Below are positions 48,297 to 58,769 of a DNA stretch of 64,000 bases, piece by piece. The DNA is from Methylobacter sp. (GTDB lineage Bacteria; Pseudomonadota; Gammaproteobacteria; Methylococcales; Methylomonadaceae): contig JAURZV010000052.1 in assembly GCA_030653175.1 (NCBI GenBank), positions 62,001-126,000 on the forward strand. Direction: 5' to 3'. The notes below the pieces were generated by a model that searched no databases, was not told the origin of the DNA, and saw only the letters and a list, made by a program, of their open reading frames with translations. Made by a program: the position numbers and the translations under genes. Within the stretch, counting starts at the first letter, position 1; each line of letters begins with the position of its first letter.

Positions 48297-48585
48297 AATG
48301 TAGGTTGGGGGTACTTATCCCCTATGCATTAACTTAAGGCATGAAACCACGAAGAACACGAAGATCGCGAAGAAAAAACTTCGTGTCCCTTCGTGTTCTT
48401 TTTGCGGTTTAGTATAGGATCCGAAGTTGGTAAGGCGACAAAGTCCCCCTCTCCCCTTGGGAGAGGGTCAAATGTCGTTTTACCAACTTCGGCTACTATA
48501 ACCAGTCTCTTATCCTCTTTACGGAGTATCTCGGACAAAATCAGATGATGATAACCAGCAAAATCCAACAATAGAATATTGAACC
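48297..48585. repeat. repeat-filled gap between dnaK and dnaJ
   Basis: ACCACGAAGAACACGAAGAT (from 48344) and CTTCGTGTCCCTTCGTGTTC (from 48380) form an imperfect stem of the CACGAAGAA family. CCGAAGTTGGTAA (48421-48433) is exactly inverted at 48480-48492 around CCCTCTCCCCTTGGGAGAGGG. These two hairpins could attenuate or stabilise the dnaK-dnaJ message. Confidence 0.7.
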
Positions 48586-49713
48586 ATGGCAAAAGAAGAT
48601 TTTTACAAGCTTCTCGGTGTAGACAGAAACGCCAGTGATGCAGAGATTAAGAAAAGCTATCGCAGCAAGGCGATGAAGTTTCATCCGGATAGAAATAAAG
48701 ACAATCCGGTGGAAGCCGAGGCCAAGTTTAAGCAGATTAAAGAGGCTTACGAAGTTTTATCGGATCCTAAAAAGCGCTCCGCTTACGATCAGTTCGGCCA
48801 TGCCGGAATTGATCCTTCGATGGGAGGCGGGCGTTCCGGCGGTTTCGGCGGGGGTGAAAGTTTCAGCGATATTTTCGGCGATATTTTCGGCGGAGGAAGA
48901 CAGCAGCGGAGCAACGTTCAGCGCGGCTCGGACCTGCGCTACAATCTGGAATTAACGCTTGAAGAAGCCGTATTCGGCACCGATGCCAAAATCCGCGTAC
49001 CGGTACTGGTTGCCTGTGGCGAATGTAGCGGTTCCGGCGCTAAAAAAGGTTCCAGTCCTGTTATCTGTTCAACTTGTCACGGTCACGGCCAAGTCAGGAT
49101 GCAACAGGGTTTCTTTTCGGTTCAACAAACCTGTCCAACCTGTCGCGGTACCGGCAAACAGATAAAAGATCCTTGCGGCGTGTGCTATGGTCAGGGTCGG
49201 GTCCAGGAAAATAAAACCCTGTCCGCCAAAATTCCGGCAGGCGTCGATACCGGTGATCGCATACGTTTGGCCGGAGAAGGCGAAGCCGGAGAATTCGGCG
49301 GCCCGGCCGGCGACCTTTACGTTCAGGTTCAGGTAAAAGATCATCAGATTTTTACCCGCGATGGCGCAAATTTATATTGCGAAGTGCCGATCAGCTTTCC
49401 TACCGCCTGCTTGGGCGGCGAGTTGGAAGTGCCTACCTTAAACGGCAAGGTGCTGTTGAAGATCCCTGCTGAAACGCAAACCGGAAAACTATTCAGGTTG
49501 CGCGGCAAAGGCGTGAAGCCGGTCAGAGGCGGACCGGTCGGCGATTTACTGTGCAAAGTACAGGTTGAAACACCGGTACATCTGACCAAAGAACAAAAGG
49601 CCTTGGTTGAGCAGCTCAGCGAATCCCTATCCGGTAGCGGTAAACATCATAGCCCTCAAGAGTCCTCATGGACGGACGGCGTAAAAAGCTTTTTCGATAA
49701 ATTAACAGGATAA
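48586..49713 (+). CDS. dnaJ: chaperone protein DnaJ
   Basis: A 375-residue type I Hsp40. J domain 1-70 with the HPD motif H33-P34-D35. A glycine/phenylalanine-rich region ([20 protein letters not shown]) follows. Four zinc-binding CxxCxGxG units are [24 protein letters not shown] and CGVCYGQG. C-terminal substrate domains complete it. It delivers substrates to DnaK and stimulates its ATPase. Confidence 0.98.
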   Translation: MAKEDFYKLLGVDRNASDAEIKKSYRSKAMKFHPDRNKDNPVEAEAKFKQIKEAYEVLSDPKKRSAYDQFGHAGIDPSMGGGRSGGFGGGESFSDIFGDIFGGGRQQRSNVQRGSDLRYNLELTLEEAVFGTDAKIRVPVLVACGECSGSGAKKGSSPVICSTCHGHGQVRMQQGFFSVQQTCPTCRGTGKQIKDPCGVCYGQGRVQENKTLSAKIPAGVDTGDRIRLAGEGEAGEFGGPAGDLYVQVQVKDHQIFTRDGANLYCEVPISFPTACLGGELEVPTLNGKVLLKIPAETQTGKLFRLRGKGVKPVRGGPVGDLLCKVQVETPVHLTKEQKALVEQLSESLSGSGKHHSPQESSWTDGVKSFFDKLTG

Positions 49714-50520
<807 letters not shown>

Positions 50521-50534
50521 AGATCGGTCGCAGG

Positions 50535-50559
50535 TTGGGTTAGCGCAGCGTAACCCGAC
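50535..50559. terminator. hairpin after dapB
   Basis: TTGGGTTA (50535-50542 region) and TAACCCGAC (50551-50559) form a stem around GCGCAGCG. This GGTTAGCGCAGCGTAACC type is a common dispersed element and may end the heat-shock/dapB transcript. No strong T-run follows. Confidence 0.45.
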
Positions 50560-50711
50560 ACATCGAAGCGGCAAATGCTGAGTTATTCGACTCTATACAG
50601 ACATGGTTAAGAAATTGGCATCTTAGATTGGTTCTGTGGCCATTCACTCTAATGGATTCCAGGCTATGTTATGATTTAGCCAATTACATCAATCGGTAAA
50701 ACTAACACAGC

Positions 50712-51860
50712 ATGATTCGCAAACTGCAAATAAACAATTATAAATCTCTACATGAGCTGACGTTAGACGTCGGGCGCTTTAATGTGTTTATTGGGGAAAA
50801 TGGTTGCGGAAAAAGTAATTTGTTGGAAGCGATTGCATTGGCAGCGGCAGCGGCAGCTGATAAGTTGGATCATGAGTTTTTGGCATCTCGAGGAATTAGG
50901 GTTACTGAGCCGCAATTGATGCGGTCGGCTTTTAGCGAAGATGCTCTGGGAGAGCCTATAAAAATAGCAGTCGAATTTACTGGTAATTTTAAGACAAAAT
51001 ATTATCTTTATAATGACAACGAGCCCTATTCAAAATGGGAAGTATACCCCTCTGAAGATTCGTATTTTCTTATTAAAGACGCGGCCAGTTTTTCTGTGGA
51101 AGATTTTGAGACAAATCTTAAAGATATGATCGATCGTTTTGTTTCAGAAGGAGTTGTAATTGGGCATAAAACCGAAAAGGAAATTAAAAAATTCATTATC
51201 TATTCCCCCGAAAACACAGCACTAAGAAACTTTTACAAAGAAGGACAAATTGAACCCTTAGGTATTAATGGCGAAGGTTTGCTGAAACTGTTAAAAGTTA
51301 TTCAGAATAAATCGCCAGAACAACGGCAAGAAATTCATTCCAGTCTGCAACTTTTCGATTGGTATGCGGAACTTGAAATACCCAAGGATTTATCGCAATC
51401 CGAAGACAAAGTAACCATCACCGATCGTTATTTAACTCTGGCCTTCGACCAACGTAGCGCCAATGAAGGCTTCCTGTTTGTGCTGTTTTATATCGCGTTG
51501 ATGGTATCGGATGACACTCCGAAAATATTTGCTATCGATAATATCGATACCTCGCTCAATCCTAAGCTATGCACCAAGCTCATTAAAGAACTGGTTCGTT
51601 TAGCGAAAAAATACGACAAACAAGTTTTTGTAACCACCCATAATCCGGCGATTTTAGACGGTATTGATTTGGGTGATGATGAACAACGCTTGTTGGTGGT
51701 ATCACGTAAAAAAGACAGTGGACATACTCGTATTAAACGCATTGAATTAAAAGACAAACCACGTTCGTCAATTAAAAACAGTAAAGGCGAATATGAGAGC
51801 TTGAAGTTATCAGAGGCTTTTTTAAGAGGCTATTTAGGCGGACTGCCGAAAGGGTTTTAA
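50712..51860 (+). CDS. AAA/ABC-type ATPase (AAA_21-like), part of a two-gene module
   Basis: A 382-residue RecF/OLD-like ATPase. IRKLQINNYKSLHELTL is the typical N-terminal strand, and Walker A is GENGCGKSNLLEA (near 27-39). The late half has NEGFLFVLFYIALM as signature region. The Walker B strand is KIFAIDNIDTSLNP, where Asn stands in place of the usual catalytic Glu, and the switch His is in VTTHNPAIL. The gene is followed five bases later by a small TOPRIM-like gene, so they form a pair. ATPase plus nuclease pairs of this shape are common in phage defence (OLD, PARIS, Gabija). Which type this is cannot be settled by eye. Confidence 0.75.
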   Translation: MIRKLQINNYKSLHELTLDVGRFNVFIGENGCGKSNLLEAIALAAAAAADKLDHEFLASRGIRVTEPQLMRSAFSEDALGEPIKIAVEFTGNFKTKYYLYNDNEPYSKWEVYPSEDSYFLIKDAASFSVEDFETNLKDMIDRFVSEGVVIGHKTEKEIKKFIIYSPENTALRNFYKEGQIEPLGINGEGLLKLLKVIQNKSPEQRQEIHSSLQLFDWYAELEIPKDLSQSEDKVTITDRYLTLAFDQRSANEGFLFVLFYIALMVSDDTPKIFAIDNIDTSLNPKLCTKLIKELVRLAKKYDKQVFVTTHNPAILDGIDLGDDEQRLLVVSRKKDSGHTRIKRIELKDKPRSSIKNSKGEYESLKLSEAFLRGYLGGLPKGF

Positions 51861-51865
51861 GCCTT

Positions 51866-52573
51866 ATGTATCAATTTAGAATAGCAGGCGAAGGTGTTAC
51901 CGATCAGGTAGTCATTGAAAATATCTTGCGTGGCTATTTTGAAAGCCTAGACCTCGAAGGCGAAATTAAATATTCACATCCGCTATATGATGAAACAGAT
52001 CAAAAGCAAAGAGGATTTGGCAATTGGACGGTGCTGTTAGATTATTTGGATCATTCTGATTTTCGAGCAGATGCCCTCAATTGTGAGTTTATTGTTATTC
52101 AAGTCGATACGGATGTTTCTAATGAAAAAGGCTTTGATGTTTCCCAAGTTGATGCGGACAATCAACCATTAACGCCGGAAGTTTTGATAACTAATGTGAT
52201 TGCCAAACTGGTTGCCACTATCGAGAGCGGCGAAACAGGATTTTACGAAGAACACGCAGAAAGGATTATCTTTGCAGTCAGTGTCCATTCCATAGAGTGC
52301 TGGCTTTATGCCCACCATAACAAAGAGTCGCTGAAAACCCCTAAAATTACTGGCTGTGGCAAGGCGTTATCTCATTATTTATTGAATAAGGACAAAAATA
52401 AGGCCTTTACAAAAATTGAAAAAAACCAACCTTGTTACGATAAACTCAGTCAGCCTTTTCAAAAGCGTCAACATATTGATGCCGTAGCCCAAAAAGACCC
52501 CAGCTTTCGCGTTTTTATCCAATCGTTAGAAAAAATAGAAGACCATGTTTTCAAACTCAATAACAGCGGTTGA
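51866..52573 (+). CDS. TOPRIM-like partner protein of the ATPase
   Basis: A 235-residue protein. The start YQFRIAGEGVTDQVVIENIL has the conserved Glu of a TOPRIM fold. The DxD element is in EFIVIQVDTDVSNEKGF, and FAVSVHSIECWLYAHH gives a third conserved block often seen in small proteins encoded next to AAA_21 ATPases. The fold assignment is inferred from motif order. It could act as nuclease or effector, with the ATPase as sensor. It ends 13 bp before sbcD and may be co-transcribed with it. Confidence 0.55.
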   Translation: MYQFRIAGEGVTDQVVIENILRGYFESLDLEGEIKYSHPLYDETDQKQRGFGNWTVLLDYLDHSDFRADALNCEFIVIQVDTDVSNEKGFDVSQVDADNQPLTPEVLITNVIAKLVATIESGETGFYEEHAERIIFAVSVHSIECWLYAHHNKESLKTPKITGCGKALSHYLLNKDKNKAFTKIEKNQPCYDKLSQPFQKRQHIDAVAQKDPSFRVFIQSLEKIEDHVFKLNNSG

Positions 52574-52586
52574 AACAGATATAGCA

Positions 52587-53828
52587 ATGTTAAGAATATT
52601 CCACACCGCCGACTGGCATCTCGGTCATCATCTGCATGGCGTTTCGCGGCAACTGGAACACCAGCAGTTTCTGGGCTGGCTGTTGGATGAAATGCATAAC
52701 AAACAGGCCGATGCGTTGATAGTTGCCGGTGATATTTTCGATTCGGCAAATCCATCCTCTGCCGCGCAGTCTCAGCTTTATGACTTTCTGGTCAAAGCCA
52801 GAACCCGACTACCGAATTTGAATATTATTTTAATCGGCGGCAATCACGATTCCGCATCACGGCTGGATGCGCCATCTCCCATTCTCAATGCGCTGGGCGT
52901 TACCGTGGTCGGCGGTTTGCCTCGCGACGAGCAAGGCAATATCGATTGGGATCGCTTGCTGGTTCCGCTGACCAATGCGGCGGGCGAGGTTAAAGCCTGG
53001 TGCGGGGCCATGCCGTTTTTACGCAATGCCGATTTACCCGGAAGCGAGCATGACACCGATCCGTTAATCTCCGGCATGAAAACGCTGTATGCCGAATTGT
53101 TTTCGCAGCTGCAACAAAAAGCGAGCAATGCCGAAAGCCTGATCCTGACCGGGCATTGTTATATGGTTAATGGCGCGGTATCTGAGTTAAGCGAGCGCAA
53201 AATACTGGGCGGCAACCAGCATGCGCTGCCGGTTGAATTATTTCCCGATGATATTGCTTATGTGGCATTAGGCCATCTCCACTTGGCACAAAAAGTCGGC
53301 GCGAACGAGCATATTCGTTACAGCGGTTCGCCGATTCCGCTGTCGTTTGATGAAACCGATTACTCTCATCAGGTCGTTCAGGTCGATGTCAAAGCAGGCC
53401 AGCCGGTTGAAACGGTCGCCGTTAAAATCCCCCGTAGCGTTCAATTATTAAGAATCCCCAACGGCAAAGATTTTGCCGTATTGTCAGAAGTGATCGAGCA
53501 CTTGGAAAACCTGACCCTGGACGATCTGCCGATAGAGCAAAGACCGCTGCTTGAATTGCGCATCAGGCTGGAAAAGCCGGAGCCCGGATTGCGCCGGCAG
53601 ATTGAAGAAGTCATTTCCAAACTGCCGGTGCGCTTATTGAAAATATCCACCGCTTACAGCGGCAGCGAAAAAAGTCTTGCCGATTTAAAAACCGAAGAAC
53701 GCCTGGAAGAACTGCAACCGCTGGATGTTTTCCAGCGCTGCTATCAAAACAAATATGACAAGGATGCGCCCGAAGCCATGAATGCGCTATTTAACGAATT
53801 GGTTGAAAGCCTGCAAGGAAGCGAATAA
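52587..53828 (+). CDS. sbcD: exonuclease subunit SbcD
   Basis: A 413-residue Mre11-like nuclease. The start at 52587 gives the family N-terminus MLRIFHTADWHLGHHL with metal ligands D9 and H11. The phosphoesterase motifs VAGDIFDSANP, IGGNHDSASR, ILTGHCYM and VALGHLHLAQ are all present. An upstream ATG at 52545 overlaps the preceding gene and is unlikely. With SbcC it cleaves hairpins and processes DNA ends. It overlaps sbcC by one base. Confidence 0.95.
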   Translation: MLRIFHTADWHLGHHLHGVSRQLEHQQFLGWLLDEMHNKQADALIVAGDIFDSANPSSAAQSQLYDFLVKARTRLPNLNIILIGGNHDSASRLDAPSPILNALGVTVVGGLPRDEQGNIDWDRLLVPLTNAAGEVKAWCGAMPFLRNADLPGSEHDTDPLISGMKTLYAELFSQLQQKASNAESLILTGHCYMVNGAVSELSERKILGGNQHALPVELFPDDIAYVALGHLHLAQKVGANEHIRYSGSPIPLSFDETDYSHQVVQVDVKAGQPVETVAVKIPRSVQLLRIPNGKDFAVLSEVIEHLENLTLDDLPIEQRPLLELRIRLEKPEPGLRRQIEEVISKLPVRLLKISTAYSGSEKSLADLKTEERLEELQPLDVFQRCYQNKYDKDAPEAMNALFNELVESLQGSE

Positions 53829-56800
53829 TGCGCATTTTAGCGATACGCGGAAAAAACCTGGCAAGCCTTGCCGAGCCGTTCGAGATTTTGCTGAATTCAG
53901 GGCCATTGGAGCAGGCCGGATTATTTGCCATTACCGGGCAAACAGGAGCAGGTAAAAGCACGATTCTGGACGCCTTGTGTTTGGCGCTTTATGACAAAAT
54001 CCCGCGCCTGCCGGACGGTCACGGTTTTGCGGTAGGCCATAAAGACGAGGATGAAAACCTGCGCGTGGTCAGTACTGACGTGCGCTCGATATTACGCCGG
54101 GGCACCAGCAACGCTTACGCCGAAGTGGATTTTATCGGCAAGGACAAGCATCACTACCGCGCGCGCTGGGAAGTCAGCAAAGCCCGGGGCAAAGCGGATG
54201 GCCGCTTGCAGGCGCAGGAAGTCACGTTAAGCAAAATTGACGACGGTCAGCGCATCGGTCAGGGGAAGAAAAATACGCTGGAAATGATTAGCGAGCTGAT
54301 CGATCTGAACTTCGACCAGTTCCGCCGCTCGGTGTTATTGGCTCAGGGCGATTTTGCCGCGTTTTTAAAAGCCAAAAAAGACGAGCGTTCCAGTTTGCTC
54401 GAGCGCATCACCGGCACCGAACTTTATTCCGAGCTGTCTATCGCCGCATTCGAGCGGGCCAGACAGGAAAGAGACGCGCTAAACCTGATTACAAACAGGA
54501 TGCAGGATCAAATTCCGCTGGATGAAGAAGCCCGTCACGGACTGGAACAACAACGCGATCAATTCATCGGGCAATTGGCCGACCTGGATAAACAAATCGC
54601 CAGCAACCAAAAAGTCATTGATTGGTATGCCGAATTGAAAAAACTGCAAGAAGCTGAACGGGTTGCCCGTAATGCTCTTGCCGACACGCAACTGGCGTGG
54701 GATGCAGCCGAAGCCGATCGGCAGTTGATACGAAAGATCGAAGCCGCACAGCCGTTAAGACCGCTGTTAAGCCAATACCAAGCAGCAGACGCCGAATATC
54801 GGGATGCCGAACAAAAACTCAAAGACAGCAGCGCTCAGCAAATAACCGCTGAAATAAAACTGCAAAGCGCCAAGGAACAGCTCGGAATTCTGGCAGTTGC
54901 ATTAACCGAAGCCGAACAGCAGCAGCAGCAGGCGCAACCGGTATTAATCAAAGCGCGAGCCTTGGACACCCGAATCGATGTTATCCGGCAAGCTGTTGGC
55001 GTGCTGGCCTCTGAAGAAAACCAATTACTTAAAGTGTTGGATAGCGCCGAAAAAGAGCATCAATCTTTATTGGCTCGACAAGCCGAACAATCCACGGCAC
55101 TGCAACAGCTTAATATCTGGCTGGAACAAAATCAGGCGATCAAACCCATCGCAGCCGAATGGAACCGATGGGATGCCGAGCTGGAACGCTATCAAACCTT
55201 GAACATTCGGAAAATAGAAGCCGAACTCAACGCGGAGCAGTTAAGGCTTGCAGCTGCCAAGGATGAACGCAGTCTGGCAGAGTTAAAGCTCGCGATTGAT
55301 GATAGCCACAAAAAGCTGGAACTGCATCAACAGACGCTGGCTCAACTGAAAACACAGGACAGCCGACAGTCTCTTGAAGACCTGCATCAAGCAAAAGACG
55401 AGCTTGAGATCAAGCGCGAGCATGTCGCCCTGGCGCTGAAACTGGCGAATAATGCGCAGGAGCTGCAACAGGCTATCAAGCGGGACATAGATAAACTGGC
55501 AGCTACCGAACAGGTGATTAATGACAGCATGCAGCAACTGCAAACCTTAAGCCGGCAGCAGATGACTAATGGTGTCGCTCTGAGCGAGGCAAAAAAGTCC
55601 TTGGACCTGATACAGGCGACAACGCATAAAAACGCCGAACAATTCCGCTCTTTGTTGCAGGAAGATCAGCCTTGCCCGGTTTGCGGCGCACTTGAACATC
55701 CCTGGAAAGATCAGGTCAGCATAGGCAATGAACATGTCGCAGCGCAATCAGCACGGGTCGTCGAGCTGGAAAATCTGAATGAAACGTTCATTAAAGCTAT
55801 TGCCGAATTAACCAAAAGCATCAGCCAAGGACAGGAGCAAAAAGCAGCGCTGGCCGAAAAGCTGGCCGAGGCGCAGACCAAACTGATTCAATGCGACAAT
55901 GATTGGGCCGTTTTAGCTATGCACAATAAACCTGATTTTTCCGTTACCGATGCTCAGCTTTTACCTGTACTTAAAAGTCATGAAGAACAGGTCAATTCCG
56001 AGTTGGAGCTAATCAAGCAACAGGAAAAAACGGCTCTCGAATTACAAAAACAGCTTAAAGCGGCACAGGATTTATTCGATACGGCCAAGCTGAACAAGGA
56101 AAGTTTATCTGCCGAACATGCCACGCTGGATAAGCAACACGCCAAAAACAAAGCCGACCTGGAACATATCGTCAACGGTATTCAACAGTTAGAACAACAA
56201 CTGCAAGCTATTATCGATTTATTGGCAACGCCATTCCAACAGTTGGAAAACTGGCAATCTTATTTGCAGGATTCTGCCGCAACATTCAGGCAAGACTGCA
56301 CGGCAAAAGCGCAGCAATTCCAGCGCACCGGGCAGCAGATTGAAGCCGCGGCCAAATCCCTGGAGAAAATCAATCACGATGAAAAGTTCGCCGAACAGGC
56401 GCTAAAACAATGTCTGCAACAACACCGCATTAAACAGGTCGAGTTAAAGGCCCAAACAGCAGAGCAGCAAAAACTGTCGGTCGAGCGCGACGCGGTGTTG
56501 CCAAGAGTTACTGTCGACAGTTATGAGCAAACAATCAATCAAAACGTGCAGGCCGCAAGAGCCGCTCATCAGCAGGCCGGTCACACCGTCAATCAGGCGG
56601 CAACGGAGCTGGCAACCCATAAACAAAATCAGCAGCATTGGCAAGCCGAGACCGGCAGGCGTTACAGCAATCTGGAAAAAGCTCTAAATGCCCTGAACCA
56701 GTCGCTGCAAAAGCAAGCCATTGATCTTGAGCAGTTAAGCCGATTGCTGGAAAAAGAGGAGCACTGGCTGGCTGAACAGAAAACCCAAATGGCGACACTG

Positions 56801-57607
56801 GAGCGCTCCCTGCAAGAATCTGCGGCATTATTAAAAGTTAAAGCCGATGATTGCTTTAAGCACCGACCGCCATGGATGGTGGAAGTGTCGCAAGGGGTAG
56901 GGAACCCATGCGACCAAAGCCATCCTGTCGAAATACCTGAAGAAGACGCCAATAAACTGTTGGTCGAATTGCAGCAACAAAGACAGGTTGCGCATAGCCA
57001 AAAAGAAGAGCAGATCATACTGCTGCGGGAGGACGATAAAAAAATCGAAGCCGGGCGGCTGTTGAAAACGGAGCTGGACAGCCAACGAAACCGCTGGGAG
57101 CAATGGGAAAGCTTGAATGAAGTGATAGGTCAAAAAAACGGCGCCAAATTTCGTACTTTTGCTCAAAGCCTGACCCTGGAAGCATTGCTGGCGCACAGCA
57201 ACCAGCATCTTGAAGATTTCGCCAAACGCTATGCCCTGCAACGCGTACCGGGCAGCGATCTGGAGCTGCAAATCATAGACCGCGACATGGCCGACGACGT
57301 GCGTAGCGTACACAGCCTGTCCGGCGGCGAAAGCTTTCTGGTGTCGCTGGCGCTGGCCTTGGGCTTGGCGTCCTTGTCATCCAACAAAACCCAGGTTGAA
57401 TCGCTGTTTATCGACGAAGGCTTCGGCAGTCTGGACCCGGAAACACTCGACATCGCCATCGCCAGCCTGGACACCCTGCAAGCCTTGGGCAGAAAAGTCG
57501 GCGTGATCTCGCATGTACCTATTTTGGTTGAACGGATTGGGGCTAAGGTGGTGGTTGAGAAACAGGGCGGGGGACGGAGTAGTGTTTTGATCGTTGGGGG
57601 GTATTGA
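53828..57607 (+). CDS. sbcC: exonuclease subunit SbcC, with a dispersed repeat in frame
   Basis: A 1259-residue Rad50-like SMC ATPase. Walker A is TGQTGAGKSTILDALCLAL (near 35-53). Long coiled coils flank the zinc hook DQPCPVCGALEHPW near residue 616. The signature LSGGESFLVSLALALGLASL and Walker B SLFIDEGFGSLDPETLD are at the C-terminus. The chain is somewhat longer than typical. In the C-terminal coiled coil a repeat copy at 56864-56912 is translated as HRPPWMVEVSQGVGNPCD. A break of coiled-coil heptads there would be expected, but the motor halves remain intact. Confidence 0.95.
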   Translation: MRILAIRGKNLASLAEPFEILLNSGPLEQAGLFAITGQTGAGKSTILDALCLALYDKIPRLPDGHGFAVGHKDEDENLRVVSTDVRSILRRGTSNAYAEVDFIGKDKHHYRARWEVSKARGKADGRLQAQEVTLSKIDDGQRIGQGKKNTLEMISELIDLNFDQFRRSVLLAQGDFAAFLKAKKDERSSLLERITGTELYSELSIAAFERARQERDALNLITNRMQDQIPLDEEARHGLEQQRDQFIGQLADLDKQIASNQKVIDWYAELKKLQEAERVARNALADTQLAWDAAEADRQLIRKIEAAQPLRPLLSQYQAADAEYRDAEQKLKDSSAQQITAEIKLQSAKEQLGILAVALTEAEQQQQQAQPVLIKARALDTRIDVIRQAVGVLASEENQLLKVLDSAEKEHQSLLARQAEQSTALQQLNIWLEQNQAIKPIAAEWNRWDAELERYQTLNIRKIEAELNAEQLRLAAAKDERSLAELKLAIDDSHKKLELHQQTLAQLKTQDSRQSLEDLHQAKDELEIKREHVALALKLANNAQELQQAIKRDIDKLAATEQVINDSMQQLQTLSRQQMTNGVALSEAKKSLDLIQATTHKNAEQFRSLLQEDQPCPVCGALEHPWKDQVSIGNEHVAAQSARVVELENLNETFIKAIAELTKSISQGQEQKAALAEKLAEAQTKLIQCDNDWAVLAMHNKPDFSVTDAQLLPVLKSHEEQVNSELELIKQQEKTALELQKQLKAAQDLFDTAKLNKESLSAEHATLDKQHAKNKADLEHIVNGIQQLEQQLQAIIDLLATPFQQLENWQSYLQDSAATFRQDCTAKAQQFQRTGQQIEAAAKSLEKINHDEKFAEQALKQCLQQHRIKQVELKAQTAEQQKLSVERDAVLPRVTVDSYEQTINQNVQAARAAHQQAGHTVNQAATELATHKQNQQHWQAETGRRYSNLEKALNALNQSLQKQAIDLEQLSRLLEKEEHWLAEQKTQMATLERSLQESAALLKVKADDCFKHRPPWMVEVSQGVGNPCDQSHPVEIPEEDANKLLVELQQQRQVAHSQKEEQIILLREDDKKIEAGRLLKTELDSQRNRWEQWESLNEVIGQKNGAKFRTFAQSLTLEALLAHSNQHLEDFAKRYALQRVPGSDLELQIIDRDMADDVRSVHSLSGGESFLVSLALALGLASLSSNKTQVESLFIDEGFGSLDPETLDIAIASLDTLQALGRKVGVISHVPILVERIGAKVVVEKQGGGRSSVLIVGGY
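56864..56912 (-). repeat. dispersed repeat copy in sbcC
   Basis: CGACCGCCATGGATGGTGGA to GGGAACCCATGCG, a 49-bp unit close to the inverted copy in ccmI (27688-27736). It is read in frame inside the long coiled coil. This links ccmI and sbcC as targets of one repeat family. Confidence 0.75.
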
Positions 57608-57715
57608 GTTGGTATTTACCAAACTATGGATGGGTAGAGCGGTAGCGAAACCCATCAAATACGGCATAGAATGACAGATTATCGTCGTTAAGTAGTTGAG
57701 CAAAAGTTTTCCAAC

Positions 57716-57770
57716 ATTAGTGGGAGCGGCTTTAGCCGCGATTATCGCGGATAAAGCCGCTCCCACTAAT
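57716..57770. repeat. REP palindrome
   Basis: ATTAGTGGGAGCGGCTTTA and TAAAGCCGCTCCCACTAAT form a perfect 19-bp stem, with an inner GCCGCG-ATTAT-CGCGG hairpin. It is of the same GGAGCGG type as the palindrome at 6028-6074 and lies inside the RAYT element. It may also stop transcription from sbcC. Confidence 0.85.
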
Positions 57771-57791
57771 ACCAATAATGTTAAGAAACTT

Positions 57792-58317
57792 ATGAACACC
57801 TACTTACCGTATTGATGGCGGGAGCTATTTTTTCACGGTTAACTTAGCCGACCGTAACCGAGCATTATTGACAGAACGGATAGACGCTTTGCGTGAAGCT
57901 TTTCGGGGTGTCAAAGAAGCCCATCCATTCGAAATCGATGCCATAGTTATAATGCCTGAGCATCTTCATACAATATGGACTTTGCAGCAAGGTGATCATG
58001 ATTTTAGCCGGCGTTGGCGGCAAGTTAAATCGGCTTTTTCTCGAGAAATAGAAAAAGTAGAGCAGATTTTCATGAGTCGTCTTCGCAAGCAGGAGCGCGG
58101 GATATGGCAGCGGCGCTTTTGGGAGCATGCAATCCGTGATGAAGAGGACTTTAGGCGGCATGTAGATTACATCCACTTCAATCCCGTGAAACACGGTTAT
58201 GTACAAAAGGTGTCCGATTGGCCGTATTCATCTTTTCACCAGTATGTTCGCTTGGGCATATTGCCCGTGGATTGGGCAGGAATTGGCAATTGTGAGTTCG
58301 GATCTGATTTGGAATAG
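57792..58317 (+). pseudogene. REP-associated tyrosine transposase (RAYT), frameshifted near the start
   Basis: The main frame encodes a Y1/IS200-like transposase of RAYT type. GGSYFFTVNLADRNRALL is the N-terminal region, IVIMPEHLHTIWTL gives the HxH (HUH) metal motif, and HVDYIHFNPVKHGYV carries the catalytic Tyr and the RAYT motif. The natural start ATG at 57792 is in a different frame; a 4-base duplication near TACTTACCG (57801-57809) explains the shift. A TTG at 57868 could restart translation but would lose the first strand. The rest of the protein is intact, so inactivation is recent or the indel is a sequence error. Confidence 0.65.
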
Positions 58318-58523
58318 AACGCTTTATTTGAAGTTGATGGGTTTCGCTACCGCTCTACCCATCCTACGCGCTGTAAAACAGATCGGAAAATAGCTGGGCT
58401 TTATGTCGTCAATCCACGCATGTTTACACCGATAGCCAGCTGCCGTCCATCTGGATTAAACGCTTGTAAAAATACCAATAGTTATTAATAATTGGTATAT
58501 AGATGAAAGTGAGGTTATAGATT

Positions 58524-58769
58524 ATGCAAAAAAATACCAGCGTTTCGATTGGACTTCATTTTGAAAAATTCATTGCCGACATCGTCGAAGAAGGGCGCTT
58601 CGGTTCTAAAAGCGAGGTTGTCAGGGCGGGGCTTAGGCTTTTGGAGGCTCAAGAAATAAAATTGGCCGCTTTACGTTCCGCGCTGATTGAAGGTGAAGAA
58701 AGCGGAATCGCTGAAAATTATTCGCTAACAGGTTTGATTGAAGAGCTTGATAAAGAAGACGGCGCGTAA
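58524..58769 (+). CDS. parD: ParD-like antitoxin
   Basis: An 81-residue type II antitoxin: [21 protein letters not shown] is a ribbon-helix-helix start, [21 protein letters not shown] follows, and an acidic C-terminus ([15 protein letters not shown]) would bind the toxin. ParD (CC2985 family) binds DNA and neutralises ParE. Its stop overlaps the parE start (TAATG), the usual coupling. Confidence 0.9.
   Translation: MQKNTSVSIGLHFEKFIADIVEEGRFGSKSEVVRAGLRLLEAQEIKLAALRSALIEGEESGIAENYSLTGLIEELDKEDGA

Larger units (their letters stand above)
57630..58362. mobile_element. RAYT-bearing element with 29-bp terminal inverted repeats
   Basis: The 29-bp sequence ATGGGTAGAGCGGTAGCGAA...CCCATCAA at 57630-57658 is exactly inverted at 58334-58362. 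Between them are a large palindrome (57716-57770) and a REP-associated tyrosine transposase frame (57792-58317). The element directly follows sbcC. The inverted ends plus REP plus RAYT are the hallmark of a REP-mobilising unit. Confidence 0.75.
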
